Assembly (NCBI GenBank): GCA_963723765.1
Contig: CAVRSD010000010.1
Span: forward strand, 186,001-250,000
Origin: DATBAX01 sp963723765
Lineage (GTDB): Bacteria > Acidobacteriota > Terriglobia > Terriglobales > Acidobacteriaceae
DNA: 64,000 nucleotides
Direction of reading: 5' to 3'
Positions within the stretch are counted from its first letter, which is position 1, and every line of letters starts with the position of its first letter. The position numbers and the translations under genes were made by a program. Under the pieces are notes generated by a model. That model saw only the letters and a program-made list of their open reading frames with translations, was not told the DNA's origin and did no database searches. Shown one piece after another: positions 9,059 through 16,728 of the stretch.

Positions 9059-9514
9059 TTAGCGGTGTCCGCCGTGCGATCCGCCGCCACCGTGGAACCC
9101 GCTGCCTCCGCCGTGGAATCCGCCGCCGCCATGGAACCCACCGCCTCCACCGTGGAATCCGCCTACGGGCCCGCGGGCATAACCGCCGCGATAACCGTAA
9201 CCGCCTCCCGCAAAGCCGCGCCCGTAGTAGCCCCGGCCATAATAGCCGCGGCCGTAGAAGCCATGTCCGTAGCCGCCGTGGAACCAGGGACCAGTTCCGA
9301 TGAAGAGACCACCCGAGAACCACTGAGGTCCGTAGTAGCCATACGGGGCGCACGCGTAAGGAGCGTAGCCGTAGTAACCATAAGTGCAAACCGGAGGCCC
9401 GCCAACATATCCGTAACCTGGCCCGAAGCCAACACCAACCCTAACTTGAGCCTGTGAGTAAGCCGCCGGAATCATGAAAATACTCAGTAAAGCGAGATAC
9501 CGTAGATAGCGCAT
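9059..9514 (-). CDS. Secreted glycine-rich repeat protein
   Basis: This is a 151-residue protein with an N-terminal signal peptide (hydrophobic stretch about residues 6-19, likely cleavage after the AYSQA region). The mature part is low complexity: a Gly/Tyr-rich section with YGRGYYGRG repeats (about 80-100) followed by GFHGGG repeats to the C-terminus. It is likely to be a cell-surface or matrix protein. Proteins of this composition are frequent in Acidobacteriota, but no function is known. GAGGAG lies a few bases before the ATG, and a strong terminator follows the stop. It appears to be a single-gene unit. Confidence 0.75.
   Translation of the reverse strand: MRYLRYLALLSIFMIPAAYSQAQVRVGVGFGPGYGYVGGPPVCTYGYYGYAPYACAPYGYYGPQWFSGGLFIGTGPWFHGGYGHGFYGRGYYGRGYYGRGFAGGGYGYRGGYARGPVGGFHGGGGGFHGGGGFHGGGSGFHGGGGSHGGHR
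9088..9168 (-). repeat. Short tandem repeats coding GFHGGG units
   Basis: The 3' end of the glycine-rich gene consists of imperfect tandem units of roughly 20-24 bases around the core TGGAA(T/C)CC (plus-strand sense). Such repeats can change in number by slippage, which would alter protein length in frame or out of frame. Confidence 0.6.
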
Positions 9515-9689
9515 TTTAATCTCCTCGCCAGACTCGCAAGTTCTAACCGAATCTGAAGGCTTTAGCGACCCCCTGTATCTGAATCGCCTTGGCTATTAAT
9601 GTAAACGCGAAAGCAGAGAAAAAGTTGCGGTCCGTGATCCTCAGGGGAAAGAGTGAAAAGGGTAAGTTAGGGGCGCCACACCGGGTAAG

Positions 9690-9714
9690 AAAAAAGCCGC
9701 TCCGAAGAGCGGCT
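9690..9714 (-). terminator. Rho-independent terminator with TTCG tetraloop
   Basis: An eight-base-pair stem (9695-9702 with 9707-9714) encloses a TTCG loop on the minus strand and is followed by six T. It lies 29 bases past the stop of the minus-strand gene at 9743-10159. The 18-base hairpin core GCCGCTCTTCGGAGCGGC is identical to that at 10906-10923. Confidence 0.9.
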
Positions 9715-9742
9715 GCTATCTTGCTGGATTTTGAATCTGATT

Positions 9743-10159
9743 TTATTTGGCAAACTTCTTGTTCAGTGCACCGAACAATGCAATCCCGGCGCATCCCAAC
9801 AGCGCTAATGAACTGGCATCCGGAACGGTAGGTGACGAACCCGGCAAACTCTGTTGATGCAATACACTTAAGACCTGATTGAAATCAGCGATTGCAGTTT
9901 GAAAGTCAATTTGCGCGGCCTTCGTGTTGCCTCGCGAATTCTGGAAAAGAGCGTCTGCTCCAGCCAGTTCCCCCGCAAGAAATGCGGATTTGGCGGCCGG
10001 ACTCGACGCGAAGAGGTTAAAGTTTTTGTTGATGTCGGTTTGGACAATCTGAAGGTCGGTTTTGAATGCACTCGCAGTCACCGTGGAATCCGCCCACCCA
10101 GACCCCACCAGGGTTACCACCACTAACATGGCCAGAAGACTTGTTTTTACAATACGCAT
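9743..10159 (-). CDS. Small secreted protein with VPDSG-CTERM-like sorting tail
   Basis: The 138-residue product has an N-terminal signal peptide ending near GSGWADS, a mainly helical Ala/Gln-rich middle (about 30-105), and a C-terminal tail made of VPDASSLALLG, a hydrophobic segment, and a basic end NKKFAK. That tripartite tail has the form of PEP-CTERM/VPDSG-CTERM signals, which exosortases recognise at the membrane. The variant is not the canonical PEP motif, so exosortase processing is an inference. It is a clear paralogue of the gene at 10494: same length class, matching ADFNQV and PDA-SLALL blocks, and the same terminator hairpin. AAGGGA precedes the ATG. Role unknown. Confidence 0.75.
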   Translation of the reverse strand: MRIVKTSLLAMLVVVTLVGSGWADSTVTASAFKTDLQIVQTDINKNFNLFASSPAAKSAFLAGELAGADALFQNSRGNTKAAQIDFQTAIADFNQVLSVLHQQSLPGSSPTVPDASSLALLGCAGIALFGALNKKFAK

Positions 10160-10493
10160 TTCATCCCTTTCGCTTACTTTGCCTCCGACCGGGGAGCGGA
10201 GGTTTCACATACTATCGCTGACCGGACAGTGGTCTGTGAATAGCCCAGACGGGCCACCATACCTTAGTGGATATATATTGGCCTCCGAGGCGATCAAAGG
10301 TATGTAGTGTTGCTGGTTTCCATGTGGGTTTTCAAGCGCTATATTACATATGTGCCTTGTTTGTAATAGTTTGCAAGGCGAGTGGTAAGGATGGTGTGTT
10401 ATGTTGCAATAATTATCAGTCTTGACAAGGGAGAACAGTGCTGTAAATTGTAGCAGTAGAAGTTTTGTATCCGTTTGATTAGAGGTAGGGAAA
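10160..10493. promoter_or_regulatory. Divergent promoter region between the two paralogous sorting-tail genes
   Basis: This 334-base region is richer in A/T than the flanking genes and holds the promoters of both paralogues. A plus-strand promoter is listed separately at 10422-10449. A hairpin CCTCCG/CGGAGG (10182-10187 with 10197-10202) lies just upstream of the minus-strand start and would be in its 5' leader. I could not identify a convincing minus-strand -35/-10 pair. Confidence 0.5.
10422..10449 (+). promoter_or_regulatory. Candidate housekeeping promoter for the 10494 gene
   Basis: A perfect -35 box TTGACA (10422-10427) is followed after 16 bases by TAAATT (10444-10449), which matches the -10 consensus at four of six positions and is preceded by TG. 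The predicted transcript would begin about 40 bases before the ATG. Confidence 0.55.
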
Positions 10494-10883
10494 ATGCAGT
10501 TTATTAAGATGTGTTCTCTGGCCGGGGTGTTCATGCTGTGTCTCAGCGGATCGCTGTGGGCGGATTCGGTGACCCAGAGCGATGTGATCGCAGCGTTTAA
10601 TACTGCCTCAAGCGACATTGGCCAAAACTGGAAGACTTTCGAATCCAACAAAGTTCTCCAATCCGAATTCGCGGCCGGGGAAAAAGCTGACACAGCTGGC
10701 GTGATCCAGGCACTCTTGGGACACAAAGCCGCTGCGCAAGCTGATTTTCAAGCGGCGATCAGTGATTTCAATCAGGTTGCGACAGGACTTACCTCTTCAA
10801 TGCCGGATGCTGGATCGCTTGCTCTGCTGACTTGTAGCGGATTCCTGCTCTTCGGCGCGATGAAAAGGAAATTTTCCAGCTAA
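10494..10883 (+). CDS. Small secreted protein with VPDSG-CTERM-like sorting tail (paralogue)
   Basis: This 129-residue paralogue of the 9743-10159 product is transcribed in the opposite direction. It has a signal peptide ending near GSLWADS, a helical Ala/Gln-rich middle with QADFQAAISDFNQV, and a tail MPDAGSLALL, a hydrophobic stretch, and basic MKRKFSS. The tail has the order motif-hydrophobic-basic expected of exosortase substrates, with PDAG in place of PEP or PDSG. Both genes sit directly beside an EPS locus that carries exosortase-associated genes, which fits, but no exosortase is seen in the window. GAGGTAGGGA precedes the ATG. Function unknown. Confidence 0.75.
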   Translation: MQFIKMCSLAGVFMLCLSGSLWADSVTQSDVIAAFNTASSDIGQNWKTFESNKVLQSEFAAGEKADTAGVIQALLGHKAAAQADFQAAISDFNQVATGLTSSMPDAGSLALLTCSGFLLFGAMKRKFSS

Positions 10884-10904
10884 GGATCTTTAGGGAATGA
10901 AATC

Positions 10905-10934
10905 AGCCGCTCTTCGGAGCGGCTTTTCTTTTTA
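10905..10934 (+). terminator. Rho-independent terminator with TTCG tetraloop
   Basis: The stem GCCGCTC/GAGCGGC (10906-10912 with 10917-10923) with loop TTCG is followed by TTTTCTTTTT. It is 22 bases past the stop of the 10494 gene and identical in its 18-base core to the terminator of the paralogue. Confidence 0.92.
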
Positions 10935-10966
10935 CAATTGTTCCCGGACGATTGTGCTTCTAAATC

Positions 10967-12191
10967 ATGTCAACCAATGGCAGGCTGCATCGATTCGTCG
11001 TTTCTGTTGCTGCGCTCATGCTTCTTGTGCAGCTTGTTGCTTTGTATCAAGGCCTACCGGGTGCGCTCCGCGGTAAAGCAAATTTTCGTTGTCTTTATAC
11101 CGCAGGCTTTATGGTTCGTACCGGTCATCGCCATGAGATTTACGACAACCAGAGCACCCAGAGTTTCCAGCAGCAATTGGTCAGTAGGGAAGATGGAGCT
11201 GTTGCCTTCGATCGTCCGGCTTATGAAGCGCTGTTGTTTGCGCCCCTTTCTATTCTGGGATACAGGGCCGCCTACGTTTCATTCTTCATCTTGAATCTGG
11301 GCTTTCTTGCGTTTGCCATTCGTTGGCTGCGTCCTTATCTCGACAAATTTGAGAAAGTCTGGCGCTGGGGGCCGGTTGCAGTTTTTGTATGTTTCTTCCC
11401 GGTGGGTATGTCTCTTATTCAAGGAGAGGATTCAATTGTCCTTCTAACCTTTCTCGTGGCCTCGGCCGTTTGTTTTTATCGCGGCTGGGATTTTAGTGCC
11501 GGGATTTTGCTCGGGTTGACCCTATTCAACTTCCAGTATTCGCTCCCAATTGCTTTGCTTTTTCTGCTTTGGCGTCGTTGGCGCATACTGGCGGGTTTCA
11601 GCATCTCCGCTGCGGCCTGTGTGCTTGTGTCGGTATGGATCACAGGACTGCAGGGGCTTAAAACCTACGCGCAACTTCTACGCATGTGGAATTCGCAATC
11701 GCTGCCCGATGGCTGGGGCTCTCGCAGATTCAGTTTATTCCGCAACAATACCCAATTTGCGCTGCCTGATCCATGCCATGGCTCCGGTCCACATGTCTTT
11801 GCACACAGTGACGTGGATTGCAGCCAGTCTTTCGATCGTGCTGATCCTCTGGGCCGCAACCAAGCCAGCCAACTTTGCCCTGGCAATGATGGTTGCTGTG
11901 CTCGTCAGCTTTCACGGATTCATGAGCGATGCGGTCGTGCTCGTTGTCCCGATCGCGATGGTGCTTGATTCCAGGCTTGCCGTAACCTCAGGAAGGCTGA
12001 GGCTGTGGTCGAGAAATACTGTCTGTGCATTGTTTGTAGCGCCTTCGTTGTTATTCTTAGCGGGTCTGAGTTATTGCTGGCTGGGATTCCTGATGCTCTT
12101 CTTATTGATGCCCCTCAGATCAACCGTCGATTCTGCTACTCCAACGAGCACTTGGATTACCTCTGCTTTGCAGGGAGGAAAACCCCGTTGA
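10967..12191 (+). pseudogene. GT87/DUF2029-like membrane glycosyltransferase, apparent frameshift
   Basis: A polytopic membrane protein begins at the ATG at 10967 and includes hydrophobic segments near residues 10-30, 85-120, 130-185 and 195-225. An early soluble-loop pattern (DFRC-like FRCLYTAGFMVRTG, then YDN) resembles GT87/DUF2029 proteins, which use polyprenyl-linked sugars on the periplasmic side. Similarity in this frame fades after about SLPDGWG (near 11717). It continues from about 11743 in a different frame with PNLRCLIHAM, three or four more membrane segments, and a stop at 12191. Net shift is +1 (or an equivalent pair of changes). Joined, the protein is about 407 residues, normal for the family. 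It is not certain whether the gene is broken or misread. Confidence 0.65.
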
Positions 12192-12254
12192 GATTCCGCC
12201 TTTTTGAGAGACCTGTGCGGCCGCTGGGCTAACCAGGAGCAACCCTAGGACGGC

Positions 12255-13310
12255 CTATGCAAGTACATGTGCATTCGCGTTCGCGCCATCCTGAGAGTTA
12301 TGCGATGCGGGCTGCGCTGATTTTTTCAAGCGGGCGGCCGCCTTTTGTTGCGCCTCTAGAATTTCTTCTGTAGTCAGCGATTCCGCGAGCTTTCTTTTGG
12401 CATGACTGATGACGTCCTTCATTTCAACCATGGTTTGTTCCGCTGCTAAATACCATGTGTAGGCAGCAACCGGATTTTTTTCTACCTGTTTCCCCTGGGA
12501 ATACATTTGGGCCAGAGCCATCTGCGCATGGGGAGCACCTTGCTCCGCAGCTCTTTCCTGTGCAGCCAAATCTGAACCGTCTGCGCGTTCCAGCGAGTTC
12601 GTACCCCCGATCATTCCTCCCGGGATTGCCGCCGCTTGCTCGGCGGGTTGGGTCAAGGTCAGGCACAGGAGTTCCATCCGGCTGGACACGCCCAACTTAT
12701 CGAAAACTTTAAACAAATAGTTCTTGATGGTGTGCTGACTTAGTCCCAGGCGCTCGGCGATCTCACGGTTCGTGAGTCCCTCAGCCAGGCTGCGCACCAC
12801 TTCCAATTCTCGTTTAGAAAGCAGGCTTAAGCCGTTGGCATCGACCGCACGCACTGTCGGAGTCGCCGCCAGGGCCTCTACGGCAAATGACATCTGCTCG
12901 TTGTTCGCCCATATTTGACCGGCGTGTACTTGGCGAACACACTGGCCAAGTGTTTCCAGAGACTCGTGCCGGCTGAGCACTCCTCTTGCGCCCGATTGGA
13001 AAGCTTCCAAAATCACCTCACGCCGGGACGAATCCAGAAGAACGACGGTTTTTACCTTTGGCAGGGCTGCACGAAGTTTGCGTAATACCTCAAAGCCACG
13101 AAGCGGATCTTCATTTAAATGGGAACTGACAACGACAACATCCACATTGTGATGTGTGGCTGTGGCGATCAAGTCGGTGGAATGCGCGCCGAGCACTTTG
13201 AGATAGGCATCTCGTCCCAACGCGTCAGCCAGCAACTGCGTATGGATATGGGTGCTATCCGCAACCAGTACCCGAATAACTTCATGGGCAGCGCTTTGTC
13301 TGTGATGCAT
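12255..13310 (-). CDS. LuxR/NarL-type regulator with degenerate receiver and Sel1-like C-terminus
   Basis: The 351-residue protein has a receiver-like domain (about 10-130), a LuxR helix-turn-helix (about 165-225: LSKRELEVVRSLAEGLTNREIA, then SQHTIKNYLFKVFDKLGV), and a C-terminal region with one Sel1-like repeat (ERAAEQGAPHAQMALAQMYSQG). The receiver lacks key residues. The phospho-acceptor aspartate position reads VVVVSSHL, and the conserved lysine is replaced in GARGVLSRHE. It is therefore probably not controlled by phosphorylation. GGAG lies five bases before the ATG. It is divergent from the EPS operon across a 650-base leader, so it may control that operon, but this is only position-based. 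Confidence 0.8.
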   Translation of the reverse strand: MHHRQSAAHEVIRVLVADSTHIHTQLLADALGRDAYLKVLGAHSTDLIATATHHNVDVVVVSSHLNEDPLRGFEVLRKLRAALPKVKTVVLLDSSRREVILEAFQSGARGVLSRHESLETLGQCVRQVHAGQIWANNEQMSFAVEALAATPTVRAVDANGLSLLSKRELEVVRSLAEGLTNREIAERLGLSQHTIKNYLFKVFDKLGVSSRMELLCLTLTQPAEQAAAIPGGMIGGTNSLERADGSDLAAQERAAEQGAPHAQMALAQMYSQGKQVEKNPVAAYTWYLAAEQTMVEMKDVISHAKRKLAESLTTEEILEAQQKAAARLKKSAQPASHNSQDGANANAHVLA

Positions 13311-13960
13311 ACAGTCTCCGTACCGCGTATCAAGGAAAAAGAAGCGACTTTTGAGTGACTAAATACCCTTGAAAAGCCAATCCTGCCCAAGTGCATTTGG
13401 GGAGTGTTTGCTCATTAGGCCGCGTTCAAGGGAACGCCTCGTGTTTGCACAGTGTACTCGAACTATTCTGCGACAGCAATGAAGAGTTGTCGGCATTTGC
13501 ATATACCGATAGAGCCGAATGCTCCATTATGATGAGACGAATCGACCCTCGTTTGAACTCATTACTACCTGTCTGATACTAGACTGATTAGACATGATAA
13601 AGGAATGTAAGCTTATTGCTATCAATAGTTTGATTCATATATCGTTAGTTTTTCATGAACTCCTGCGGTAAGCAGTCATTTCGAGCTAGAGAGCTATCGC
13701 AATACTCTGCATAGAGAATACAATCTACCATTATTTTGCGTCATGTCTTTGGTAACATATGACCTACCATGAACGAGAAGAACGTCCCTGGGTGCTTGTA
13801 CCTCTTGCAGCAACTTGCAGCATTCCGTAGGCTAACAATCGAAGTGCTGGACAACCCCCGTCCGGAGCTGTTTTACCTCCTCCCCAGTTGGACATCACCG
13901 AAGATTCACCGAGTTTTTTGGGATGGGGTCACTGTCAAATGTGACTGAGAGGGCGAAGCT
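13311..13960. promoter_or_regulatory. 650-base divergent regulatory region and leader of the EPS operon
   Basis: No gene is recognised. The stretch 13580-13770 is clearly A/T-rich. A weak promoter-like pair, TTGCGT (13736-13741) and TATGAC (13758-13763) with 16 bases between, points toward the EPS operon and would give a leader of about 190 bases. A small hairpin GTCAC/GTGAC (13928-13932 with 13941-13945) lies just before the start of the antiterminator gene. Long leaders are normal upstream of UpxY/RfaH-controlled operons, where the protein binds paused RNA polymerase. I could not identify a recognition element. Confidence 0.4.
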
Positions 13961-14515
13961 ATGAATGCCGGCGGCGGACTATCGAAAATTGAAGCGACGC
14001 AGCTCTCCGGGGAGCAGGATCAAATTCACTGGTATGCCGTGCAAACCCGTGCCCGCCACGAAAAAAGAGTTGCAGACCGTTTCCGTGAACAAGGTCTTCC
14101 GATTTTTCTCCCGCTGATTAGCGAGACGCGTCGCTGGAGCGATCGCAAAAAAGTTGTGGAGCTGCCGTTGTTTGGCTGCTATGTGTTCGTGAAGGTGGCA
14201 GCAAGCAGGGAAGAGCGCCTGCGCGTGTGCTGTGTGGATGGGGTCCTCCGAATCGTTGGCGGGAAGGGCGAAGGAGCTGCCATCCCCGACGAGCAGATCG
14301 AAGCGGTTCGGGTCATCACTTCGCAACAGTTGACTTGGGCGGAACACCCTTTCCTGAAAATCGGCCAACGGGTTCGGATCAAAAGTGGCGCCCTGAATGG
14401 TGTAGAAGGCATTTTGATCGCCCGCGATGGCGATCGTACCCTGGTAGTTTCCGTGGATGCGATTCAAAGATCTTTATCGGTCCGCATTGAAGGTTACGAC
14501 GTAGAGTCTGTGTAG
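13961..14515 (+). CDS. NusG-like transcription antiterminator (UpxY/RfaH type)
   Basis: The 184-residue protein has an N-terminal NGN domain (HWYAVQTRARHEKRVADRFREQG, about 24-46, then LFGCYVFVKV) and a C-terminal KOW domain (GQRVRIKSGALNGVEGIL, about 132-149). It is first in the EPS operon, the position of UpxY proteins in Bacteroides capsule loci and of RfaH-like specialised NusG factors, which keep RNA polymerase from terminating in long polysaccharide operons. An operon of the size seen here (potentially over 40 kb, including NRPS/PKS) would need such a factor. GAGAGGG precedes the ATG. The housekeeping NusG would normally sit beside secE/rplK, which are absent here. Confidence 0.85.
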   Translation: MNAGGGLSKIEATQLSGEQDQIHWYAVQTRARHEKRVADRFREQGLPIFLPLISETRRWSDRKKVVELPLFGCYVFVKVAASREERLRVCCVDGVLRIVGGKGEGAAIPDEQIEAVRVITSQQLTWAEHPFLKIGQRVRIKSGALNGVEGILIARDGDRTLVVSVDAIQRSLSVRIEGYDVESV

Positions 14516-14564
14516 AAACCGTTTTTCTTTCCCTTAAAGTATTTCTGCATTTCCACCCATCAAA

Positions 14565-16055
14565 TTGCTCTTACCTGATCAAATCAACGTAGCGCCGCGA
14601 ATCCTCGTGGTAAGCCGGGAGTCGTCTGTGCTCACTCTGCTCGAGGTCGTCGCCGCCGCCAATTCCTGGCAGGTGGAGAGTGCCTCCAGCCGGTGGGAGG
14701 CTCTCGAGCGGGTGCAATCGGAAGATGCTCCAGAGTTGGTGTTACTCGACCTGGTGCAAAGCGATGCTGACGGGCTTCACACCCTGCGCTGGCTGCGTAG
14801 GATTCGTCCCGATCTTCCCGTCGTAGTTCTGTCACACCTCGAAAACGGAGCGCAGAAAGCCGAGGCCATCCGGCTGGGCGCGGAAGACTATATTTCGCGG
14901 CCGTTCGAAGAACAGTATTTGCAAATGGCCATTCGACGGCACTTATTGCCCGACCATATCGATTTCGATATGGAGATGGGAAGCGAGAATATTGAGCAGG
15001 TCGACGACGAAATGTTCATGGTTGCCGCCAGTCCGGCGATGCGTCATCTTCGCTACCAGGCCGAGTTGTTGGCCCAGGTCGACGCTCCCGTTCTGATTCT
15101 GGGAGAGCGCGATAGCGGGAAGCAAATCGTTGCAAGATTACTTCACAAGCTTTCGATTCGCTCGGGTTTCCAATTCCTGAAAATTAGTTGCAACGCGCTG
15201 CCCAGCGATCTGCTGGAAAGCGAACTGTTTGGGCAGGAACGCCGCGTGGTCGCGGGAGCTTCTCGCACTACGCCGGGCAAGTTGGAAATGTGCGAAAAAG
15301 GCACACTGTTCCTCGATGAAATTTCGGAAATGCCGGCCAGCCTGCAAACCAAGCTGATGCATATTCTTCAGGACAAGTATTTTTTCCGGGTGGGTGGCGA
15401 TACCAGAGTGCACACCGATGTCCGGATCCTTGCCGCCAGCCACACCAAAATTGAGCATCTTTTAACCCAAGGGAAATTGCGCGAAGATCTTTATTACAGG
15501 CTAAGCGCGTTTAGTGTTTACGTTCCGCCGGTGCGCAAGCGGAAAGAAGATATCCCGCTGCTGTTAGGCCATTTTATGAGCCGTCTGGCGCGCCACTACG
15601 ACATCCAAGCCAGAACTTTCTCGCCCGCAGTATTGCAGGCCTGCCAAGCCTATTCGTGGCCGGGCAATTTGAGAGAGCTGGAAAGTTTTGTGAAGCGTTA
15701 TCTGGTAGTGGGGGATGAGGAGCTATCTTTGCTGGAACTGGAGCGGAAGCTGGCCGGCAATGGTGATTCCGAGCGTGGAACAAGATTGGAACTGGTGAGA
15801 GATGAGGCCGATGCCGACCCCGGCGCTTCTGCCAGCCTGAAATCATTGGTACAAAGCGTGAAAGGGGAAGCCGAGAAGCATGCCATCGCCGGTGCTCTGG
15901 GACAGACCCATTGGAATCGCAAGGCAGCGGCCAGATTGCTCCGGGTCAGTTACCGGACACTGCTTTACAAGATTCAGCAGTATAATCTAACTCCTCCGCC
16001 GACATACATTTCCGAGATGGTTCCGGGAATCAAGAGCAATGGCCATGGGCGATAA
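14565..16055 (+). CDS. AAA+ response regulator of NtrC/PrsR type with altered GAFTGA loop
   Basis: The 496-residue protein has an N-terminal receiver-like domain (about 10-125), a central AAA+ domain (about 145-385; Walker A GERDSGKQ, Walker B GTLFLDEI) and a C-terminal Fis-type helix-turn-helix (NRKAAARLLRVSYRTLLYKI). Related regulators control exosortase-type EPS loci with sigma-54. Two features are odd. The receiver keeps the aspartate in VLLDL but has lost the N-terminal acidic pair (VVSRES) and the lysine (ISRPF). The loop that contacts sigma-54, normally GAFTGA after ELFGHEK, reads RRVVAGA. Sigma-54 activation is therefore doubtful. The start is TTG at 14565 with no clear ribosome-binding site. 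Confidence 0.82.
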   Translation: MLLPDQINVAPRILVVSRESSVLTLLEVVAAANSWQVESASSRWEALERVQSEDAPELVLLDLVQSDADGLHTLRWLRRIRPDLPVVVLSHLENGAQKAEAIRLGAEDYISRPFEEQYLQMAIRRHLLPDHIDFDMEMGSENIEQVDDEMFMVAASPAMRHLRYQAELLAQVDAPVLILGERDSGKQIVARLLHKLSIRSGFQFLKISCNALPSDLLESELFGQERRVVAGASRTTPGKLEMCEKGTLFLDEISEMPASLQTKLMHILQDKYFFRVGGDTRVHTDVRILAASHTKIEHLLTQGKLREDLYYRLSAFSVYVPPVRKRKEDIPLLLGHFMSRLARHYDIQARTFSPAVLQACQAYSWPGNLRELESFVKRYLVVGDEELSLLELERKLAGNGDSERGTRLELVRDEADADPGASASLKSLVQSVKGEAEKHAIAGALGQTHWNRKAAARLLRVSYRTLLYKIQQYNLTPPPTYISEMVPGIKSNGHGR

Positions 16056-16086
16056 GAAACATTCCAGGCGGAGCGGCGGAGACACG

Positions 16087-16728
16087 ATGACGAGTGCTAT
16101 GCAGCGTTTGTCTTTCTGTGGTTGCCTTTTGATTTCTACGTTTCTGTCCAACTCTCTGTCGGCCCAGGCTGGATCGGCCAGCTCTCCGACGACAGCGTCA
16201 GCCTCGGGGCAAAACCCGGCTGCTTCTGCCGCCAAGCCTGACAGCACCTATGTCATTGGCAATGATGATGTGTTGGCCATCAATGTTTGGAAGGAACCGG
16301 ACATTTCGCGGTCGGTGCCGGTGCGGTCCGATGGGAATATTTCTCTTCCCCTGGTAGGTGAAGTGCTGGCCGCCGGACGCACCCCGCATCAACTGGAAGC
16401 GGAAATCGCCGGCAAGCTGAAAAATTACATTTCCGAGCCGGAAGTCACTGTCATTGTTCAGGAAATCAAGAGTCAGAAATTCAACGTACTCGGTATGGTG
16501 ACCCGCCCGGGCGCGTATCCCTTGACGAACTCCATGACCGTACTGGATGCAATTGCTCTATCCGGCGGATTTCGCGATTTCGCCAAACAAAAATCCATCT
16601 ACATCCTGCGCGTGAACCCCGATGGCAGCCAAGCGCGTTTTGACTTTAACTACAAGGATGTCATCAAGGGAAAGAATCCCGCGCAGAACCTTAAGCTTCA
16701 GCCACGCGATACGATCGTAATTCCGTGA
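16087..16728 (+). CDS. Polysaccharide export protein (Wza/GumB-like)
   Basis: The product is a periplasmic/outer-membrane protein with a signal peptide (ending near SLSAQA), a Poly_export domain (YVIGNDDVLAINVWKEPDISRSVPVRSDGNISLPLVGEV) and an SLBB domain (FNVLGMVTRPGAYPL). It should form part of the exit channel for EPS. No lipobox cysteine is seen at the cleavage site. An ATG at 16039 gives a longer form, but the ATG at 16087 is preferred. It has GGAG seven bases upstream and starts just before the hydrophobic segment, and the longer form would overlap the regulator gene. It is followed, with a four-base overlap, by the beta-barrel gene. Confidence 0.85.
   Translation: MTSAMQRLSFCGCLLISTFLSNSLSAQAGSASSPTTASASGQNPAASAAKPDSTYVIGNDDVLAINVWKEPDISRSVPVRSDGNISLPLVGEVLAAGRTPHQLEAEIAGKLKNYISEPEVTVIVQEIKSQKFNVLGMVTRPGAYPLTNSMTVLDAIALSGGFRDFAKQKSIYILRVNPDGSQARFDFNYKDVIKGKNPAQNLKLQPRDTIVIP

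Noticed and set aside
9017..9457. A 146-residue plus-strand open frame opposite the glycine-rich gene
   Set aside because: Low-complexity Ala/Val/Glu repeats are the antisense of the Gly-rich repeat; the minus-strand frame has a signal peptide, ribosome-binding site and terminator.
13928..13945. Hairpin before the antiterminator gene as a terminator or riboswitch
   Set aside because: The stem is only five base pairs, has no following T-run, and no riboswitch core could be recognised.
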